NCBI GenBank assembly: GCA_024684055.1
Contig: JAIKXN010000231.1
Span: 1 to 38,439, forward strand
DNA: 38,439 bases
Direction: 5' to 3'
Source: Lachnospiraceae bacterium
GTDB taxonomy: Bacteria > Bacillota > Clostridia > Lachnospirales > Lachnospiraceae
The translations under genes were made by a program, and so were the position numbers. The notes beneath the pieces were generated by a model that searched no databases, had not been told where the DNA came from, and was given only the letters and a program-made list of their open reading frames with translations. Within the stretch, counting starts at the first letter, position 1. Every line of letters begins with the position of its first letter. Positions 33,950-38,439 of the stretch are shown one piece after another.

Positions 33950-34086
33950 ATTAACCTCCCAAAGTAAACTATGTAAAAATTATACTATAAAAGGCTTGAA
34001 AATAAAAGAATAATCTGTAAAACGTCACAAATCTATCATAATTTTGTCATCTTTTATAAAATTTGAATGTTTCAACATCCTGTTAT

Positions 34087-36246
34087 TTACAAAATGCCGT
34101 TTTTTATATGATAAGCAGTATATTCAAAAGGCGCCTCCGGAGAGACTTCTTCAAATACTTTTTCAAAGAAATCCGTAATCGTTTCAATTTCTTCTGCTCT
34201 CTCATCGGTAAAAAGAAACGCAAAAGAACTGATTCCGTTTTTCTTCAGTCTCGAATAATACTTGTGTAAAGAAACAGGTTTGGAATTATAGATTATATTC
34301 ATGCATAAATTGTCGCCGCAAAGAGTTTTAACCTTAAAATCCACATTCAGTCTGTCTTTAAGATCTACAAATCCGGGACCGGCTTTCGGATTGCCTTTTA
34401 AACACTTATCCGATGTTTTAAGTACGCAATTGGCCGTATACATAAGCGGAGCTCTTCCGTACATCAAAACGGCCGCACCTTTTCCGCTGACATTTTTAAT
34501 CTCATTAATGCTTAATTCGGATGAAGCAAAATATCCGTCAAACAAAGAAGCATTAAAATCCGCCGAAACCGAATTGCAGTTATATACGCTTAAATTGCCT
34601 CTTATTTCTTTGCTGTAATTCTTCTCTTTAAGATACCGATAAGCATCGTACTGATTTACGAAACATCCGGAAATCTTATCATGTTTATCGGAAAAATCCA
34701 GAAGGAAATCAAATTCGCATGTATTTAAGCTTCTTAAAACATATGGCAAAACAAGATAGATTTTCTTTTTTGTTTTCTCGAGAAACTTTTCTGTTCTCTG
34801 ATCTTTTATAAGGCTTAACGGAATCGCAAGGTTATCAAAGAAATTCTTTTTATCCAAAATTTCAAGCTGAGAATAATCAGATACAAATGCTGTTTTTTCG
34901 TTTAAAGGCGAAACGTAAGCGTTATGATCAAGCTGCAAAGATTCGGGTTTTGTAACTTCTCTTTTACAGTTTTTCTCATATATGCTTTCTTCAAGTTTCG
35001 CCATACATTCTCTTCTTAAGTTATTTACCAGAGAAGACGGAACAAATCCGTTATCAAGTTTTATTGTACATTCACGAAGAACAAAATCCGTATTTCCCAG
35101 TTTCTTTAATTGTTTAAGAATTTCTTCTTGTGAAGTGGCTTTTTTTGAAGCTGTTTCGATTAATGAATCCGAATAAACGGTGATTTCTTTTTTATCGGCA
35201 ATTAAACAGTCATTTGTTGCAGTTAATATTGCCTTCTTTCCTTCACAGGCTTCAAATACAAAATCAATTTCCTTTTTTACGGGATTTTCAACATACTTTT
35301 CATTAATCTCTTTTTCCAGGCCTTCATCAACTTTAAGATAAGCACCCTTTTCAAAAGTGATCATCTTTTTTGAGGATGTTCTCTCGTAATAACCGTGTCC
35401 TGTCGACGCTCTTGAATAAAGAGTTTTTAAAAGTTCTTTGTCTTTTTTGCTTACGACAATTTCCTTCTCGGGATTTTCAAGATGCATGTCTATGTACTTT
35501 CTGTATACGGACGTAACACCGGCAGCATACGAAGCGCTTTTAAGTCGTCCTTCAATCTTGAATGAGAAAATACCCGCATCGATAAGTTTATCAATAATAT
35601 CAACTGTATTCATATCGGCAAGGCTTAGATAATATGCTTCTTTTCCGTCAATCTTATAAGGCTGTCTGCAGGGTCCCTTGCATCTTCCTCTGTTGCCGGA
35701 ATTACCGCCAAGAAATGATGAAAAAAGACACATTCCCGAATACGAATAACACATCGCACCATGAATGAAACATTCCGTTTCGATTCCTTTATCCGTAATC
35801 TCTTTTATTTCATTTAATGTGAGTTCCCTGGCAAGAACGATTCTGTCAGCGCCGATATTTTTATAGAATTCTGCACCGTAAACACTTGTAACGGCAGCCT
35901 GCGTGGAAACATGAATATCAAGATCCTTAAAATTCTCTTTTATGTAAAGAAAAACACCGATATCCTGAACTATAACGGCATCGAGACCGTTAATGTAAAA
36001 AGGATAAAGATAATCATAGAGTTTTTCGAGTTCGGAATTTAATGTAAGAGTATTTACGGTCAGATAAACTTTTCTGTTCAAAAGATGAGCATATCTTATC
36101 GCATGAATAAGTTCTTCGGTTGTAAAATTGACCGCACTTGCCCTGGCACCATACATATTTCCTGCAAGATAAACGGCATCCGCTCCCGCACTTATGGCAC
36201 CGACAAAAGATTTATATTCACCCGCAGGGGCAAGTAATTCAACCAT
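34087..36246 (-). CDS. U32 family protein with DUF3656-like region (RlhA-type RNA hydroxylase)
   Basis: This 719-residue protein starts at the ATG at 36246 (MVELLAPAGEYKSF), where AAAGGTG sits at proper spacing. A GTG nine bases upstream has no ribosome binding site. The N-terminal TIM-barrel-like U32 region contains LAPAGEYKSFVGAISAGAD and the signature 'HGAMCYSYSGMCLFSSFLGG' followed by 'GNRGRCKGPCRQPY', whose cysteines fit a metal or cluster site. A long second half corresponds to DUF3656 and a second U32-like portion. U32 proteins were named peptidases, but RlhA and TrhO/TrhP-type members hydroxylate 23S rRNA or tRNA. Length is nearest to RlhA, so RNA hydroxylation is likelier than proteolysis. 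Confidence 0.88.
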   Translation of the reverse strand: MVELLAPAGEYKSFVGAISAGADAVYLAGNMYGARASAVNFTTEELIHAIRYAHLLNRKVYLTVNTLTLNSELEKLYDYLYPFYINGLDAVIVQDIGVFLYIKENFKDLDIHVSTQAAVTSVYGAEFYKNIGADRIVLARELTLNEIKEITDKGIETECFIHGAMCYSYSGMCLFSSFLGGNSGNRGRCKGPCRQPYKIDGKEAYYLSLADMNTVDIIDKLIDAGIFSFKIEGRLKSASYAAGVTSVYRKYIDMHLENPEKEIVVSKKDKELLKTLYSRASTGHGYYERTSSKKMITFEKGAYLKVDEGLEKEINEKYVENPVKKEIDFVFEACEGKKAILTATNDCLIADKKEITVYSDSLIETASKKATSQEEILKQLKKLGNTDFVLRECTIKLDNGFVPSSLVNNLRRECMAKLEESIYEKNCKREVTKPESLQLDHNAYVSPLNEKTAFVSDYSQLEILDKKNFFDNLAIPLSLIKDQRTEKFLEKTKKKIYLVLPYVLRSLNTCEFDFLLDFSDKHDKISGCFVNQYDAYRYLKEKNYSKEIRGNLSVYNCNSVSADFNASLFDGYFASSELSINEIKNVSGKGAAVLMYGRAPLMYTANCVLKTSDKCLKGNPKAGPGFVDLKDRLNVDFKVKTLCGDNLCMNIIYNSKPVSLHKYYSRLKKNGISSFAFLFTDERAEEIETITDFFEKVFEEVSPEAPFEYTAYHIKNGIL

Positions 36247-36424
36247 AAAATTCACCTTTATATACTCAATCGAAAATATATTTGATCATATTAATTCTTT
36301 ATACATCTGAAATAAAGAATCTGATTATTCGAATATCAGCTGATTTTTAAACTGTTTACAGTAAATATAAACATAATTTATGCATATGATAATATAAACA
36401 ACTGACAATAAAAGTATCTCATAT

Positions 36425-36462
36425 ACAAAAAATAAAAACCATATGAAATATCATACAGTTTT
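36425..36462 (-). terminator. Intrinsic terminator after zapA
   Basis: A 12-bp stem with two G-U pairs (minus-strand AAAACTGTATGA and TCATATGGTTTT; 36451-36462 with 36435-36446) and a 4-base loop is followed by TTATTTTTTG. It lies 23 bases beyond the zapA stop. The rest of the 230-bp gap to the U32 gene is AT-rich, with an imperfect palindrome near 36321-36343. Confidence 0.75.
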
Positions 36463-36485
36463 TATAAAAATCAGGAATTTAAATT

Positions 36486-36866
36486 TTATTTCTTTAATTC
36501 GCCTTCAAGTCTGGCAATCGTCATATCTCTCTCGTTAACTGCACTTTTTGCATTATCAAGCTTTATCTGAGTTGAAATAAGTTCATGTTTAATATTGCAT
36601 AAATCATCATCTTTGGAACGAACTTCTTCTTCAAGGAGCTCGATTCTGTTTTTGGCTTTGAAATAATCATCAGCCATATTTAACAAAAGCAAAAGATTCT
36701 GATACTGGGCGTTGAGTCTTTTGTAAGCATCTTCACCTTCAAAATCAGAAATTTTGGCGTTAATGTAAGATGCAACTCTCTGTAAATATTCTTCCGATTC
36801 ATATCCGGAAATATAATAAACTTTGCCGCCGATTATTACTTCGATTTCGCTTTTGCCTGTCATCAT
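36486..36866 (-). CDS. zapA: Cell division protein ZapA
   Basis: This 126-residue protein has the ZapA N-terminal globular part (EVIIGGKVYYISGYESEEYL then VASYINAKI) and a C-terminal coiled coil from about 70 to 126. ZapA binds FtsZ and bundles filaments at the Z-ring. It starts with two Met codons in tandem; GGGG about 8 bases before the second makes either possible. The family member is usually shorter (about 85-110), the extra length being coiled coil. Its promoter lies in the end of ruvB. Confidence 0.92.
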   Translation of the reverse strand: MMTGKSEIEVIIGGKVYYISGYESEEYLQRVASYINAKISDFEGEDAYKRLNAQYQNLLLLLNMADDYFKAKNRIELLEEEVRSKDDDLCNIKHELISTQIKLDNAKSAVNERDMTIARLEGELKK

Positions 36867-36901
36867 TTAATACCCCAAATAATAGATTTAATACGATTTT
36901 T

Positions 36902-36930
36902 AGTATACAAAACAATTTATCGCTTTTCAA
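36902..36930 (-). promoter_or_regulatory. Sigma-A promoter of zapA, inside the ruvB 3' end
   Basis: TTGAAA (36925-36930), a 17-base spacer and TATACT (36902-36907) on the minus strand predict transcription from about 36895. The -35 box lies within the last codons of ruvB, so zapA can be transcribed apart from ruvAB. Confidence 0.78.
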
Positions 36931-37909
36931 GTCCCAAATGTGCGTAAGACAAGTCGGTTACAACTCTTCCTTTAGGTGTCCTCTGAACGAATCCGAGCTG
37001 CAAAAGATAAGGTTCGTAAACATCTTCTATGGTTTCGGTTTCTTCGGACAAAGAAGCGGCCAGAGTTTCAAGTCCGACAGGTCCTCCTTTGAATCTTTCG
37101 ATGATCATTTCAAGGTATCTTCTGTCAGTAGAATCAAGTCCGTATTTATCGATATCAAGCATATCGAGCGATTCATCCGTAATCTTTTTATTAATAATAC
37201 CGTCATTGGCTACCAGAGCATAATCCCTGACTCTTTTAAGAAGCCTGTTTGCAATTCTGGGCGTTCCTCTGGATCTTCTCGCAAGTTCAAGTGCAGAATC
37301 CATGTCAAGTGACGTATCAAGTCTTGAAGCGGATTTCATAACGATTGAAGACAGCTCTTCAACCGAATAGTATTCAAGTTTATGTATTTCGCCGAATCTG
37401 TCCCGCAAAGGAGCCGTAAGCATGCCAACACGCGTTGTTGCGCCGATAAGCGTAAACTTGGGAAGTTTCATTCTGACACTTTTCGCTGCCGGACCTTTAC
37501 CGATCATGATATCGATGCAGAAATCTTCCATTGCCGAATAAAGCACTTCTTCAACAACGCGGTTAAGTCTGTGTATCTCATCGATAAAAAGAATATCTCC
37601 GGGTTTTAATCCGTTTAATACGGCTGCAATGTCTCCGGGTTTTTCAATCGCAGGACCTGAAGAAACTTTAATATTTACGCCCATTTCATTGGCAAGTATC
37701 TGTGCAAGCGTTGTTTTGCCGAGTCCCGGAGGTCCGTAAAGAAGAATATGATCAAGCGGTTCCTGACGCATCTTTGCTGCTTTGATCGATATTGCAAGCG
37801 ACGTTTTTATCTTTTCCTGACCAAGATAATCCGCAAGTCTGGCAGGACGAAGTCCTTTTTCGATTATTACATCTTCTTTTGTTAGTTTTGTTTCTATTGT
37901 TCTGCTCAT
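36917..37909 (-). CDS. ruvB: Holliday junction branch migration ATPase RuvB
   Basis: This 330-residue RuvB begins [19 protein letters not shown]. It has Walker [12 protein letters not shown], Walker B DEIHRL, sensor [19 protein letters not shown] and the C-terminal winged-helix DNA-binding domain ending '[13 protein letters not shown]'. It forms the hexameric motor that drives branch migration with RuvA. It follows ruvA by 23 bp with GAAAGAT before the ATG. No ruvC is seen, as expected in Firmicutes. Confidence 0.98.
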   Translation of the reverse strand: MSRTIETKLTKEDVIIEKGLRPARLADYLGQEKIKTSLAISIKAAKMRQEPLDHILLYGPPGLGKTTLAQILANEMGVNIKVSSGPAIEKPGDIAAVLNGLKPGDILFIDEIHRLNRVVEEVLYSAMEDFCIDIMIGKGPAAKSVRMKLPKFTLIGATTRVGMLTAPLRDRFGEIHKLEYYSVEELSSIVMKSASRLDTSLDMDSALELARRSRGTPRIANRLLKRVRDYALVANDGIINKKITDESLDMLDIDKYGLDSTDRRYLEMIIERFKGGPVGLETLAASLSEETETIEDVYEPYLLQLGFVQRTPKGRVVTDLSYAHLGLEKR

Positions 37910-37932
37910 AAATTATCTTTCAATTAACTTTT

Positions 37933-38439
37933 CTATTTATCAAAATACACAAGTGCTTTGGAAAGCAGATCGGAAACATCGGTGTAATCTTTCACTTTCT
38001 TTACCGCAGCCAAAGCCTCTTTTTTCTTGAAGCCCAGAGAAATAAGAGCATCTACGCATTCGTTGACAATTTCATCGCTTTCTTCACTGTTAACATATTC
38101 AATCTCTTCAACATTGAACGAAGATACTTTATCTTTGAGTTCAATGATTATTTTCTCTGCGGATTTCGATCCTACTCCGGGTGCTTTTGAAATGGCCTTT
38201 GCATCCTTGTTAAGGATATAAGTCACAAGTTCGCTGATGGTAAAAACTGATAAAATACTCATTCCGAGTTTCGGTCCGACCGAATTGACTCCGATAAGAA
38301 GTTTGAAGAAATCAAGTTCTTCAAGTGACAGAAATCCGTATATGGATATATCGTCTTCTCTTACAACAGTAAGCGTATAAAGTTTTATCTCTTCAGTTTC
38401 CGCAAATATTTCATTGTAAGTTTTATCCGAAATATTTAC
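37933..38439 (-). CDS. ruvA: Holliday junction DNA helicase subunit RuvA, 5' end cut by the window
   Basis: The frame stays open to the window edge at 38439, giving 168 residues of RuvA (usually about 200). The N-terminal about 30 residues of the OB domain are missing. Upstream of an internal ATG at 38262 the frame encodes 'EEIKLYTLTVVREDDISIYG', then LLIGVNSVGPKLGMSILS and KAPGVGSKSAEKIIIELKDK. These are the two helix-hairpin-helix motifs of RuvA domain II. The C-terminal domain III (ALISLGFKKKEALAAVKKV) contacts RuvB. It binds Holliday junctions as a tetramer. The annotated short start at 38262 would be wrong. Confidence 0.95.
   Translation of the reverse strand, partial: VNISDKTYNEIFAETEEIKLYTLTVVREDDISIYGFLSLEELDFFKLLIGVNSVGPKLGMSILSVFTISELVTYILNKDAKAISKAPGVGSKSAEKIIIELKDKVSSFNVEEIEYVNSEESDEIVNECVDALISLGFKKKEALAAVKKVKDYTDVSDLLSKALVYFDK

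Noticed and set aside
33979-34010. Promoter for the CheX gene at TATAAT 33979-33984
   Set aside because: No acceptable -35 box at 16-18 bases; kept only as a remark under that gene.

Overview
The window is AT-rich and densely packed, and almost every gene lies on the minus strand. Gene content and order point to the chromosome of an anaerobic Firmicute of class Clostridia, most likely Lachnospiraceae-like. The evidence is the L21/Prp/L27 block with a Prp-cleavable L27 N-terminus, the Asp23-YloV-RecG order beside divergent rpmB, HisZ paired with short-form HisG, GerW/YtfJ beside a DUF2953 protein, and the radical SAM pair next to RNase E/G. No transposase, phage gene, CRISPR array, rRNA or tRNA was seen.

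Layout, low to high coordinate (minus-strand genes are transcribed right to left). 100-4081: ribosome-assembly block rplU-prp-rpmA-(terminator)-obg-yhbY-nadD/yqeK, with a strong promoter and probable L21 leader. 4117-8812: two signalling-type genes, a four-TM class III adenylate cyclase and a protein with eight tandem SHOCT-like repeats behind a distinctive leader; they sit between RNase E/G and rplU, which I expect to be adjacent in relatives. 8955-12451: RNase E/G, DUF2344 protein and B12-binding radical SAM protein. 12486-17374: his genes hisZ-G-D-B-IE with a consensus promoter; hisA, hisF, hisH and hisC are not here. 17501-21192: RluA-family pseudouridine synthase, an orphan plus-strand copy of the SHOCT-gene leader, a small membrane protein, a coiled-coil protein, coaD and rsmD. 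21269-27709: a 35-bp tandem repeat that runs into the 3' end of a ParC-like gene, its ParE/GyrB partner, and recG. 27734-30219: fakA-like and Asp23 genes, with divergent rpmB, the only plus-strand gene. 30345-33949: J-domain coiled-coil protein, GerW, DUF2953, an unknown small protein, CheY, and a protein joining four MshEN-like motifs to a CheX domain. 34087-38439: U32-family hydroxylase/peptidase, zapA, ruvB, and ruvA cut by the window edge.

Most of the content is housekeeping: ribosome assembly, RNA modification, DNA topology and repair, cell division, CoA/NAD/histidine biosynthesis. The accessory interest lies in second-messenger or phospho-signalling proteins placed inside these conserved blocks, and in a non-coding leader present twice, once with its gene and once alone.

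No gene-free stretch exceeds about 230 bp. The longer ones (8734-8954, 17278-17500, 18458-18674, 36256-36485) hold the leaders, promoters, palindromes and terminators listed; positions 1-99 are AT-rich with nothing I can name.
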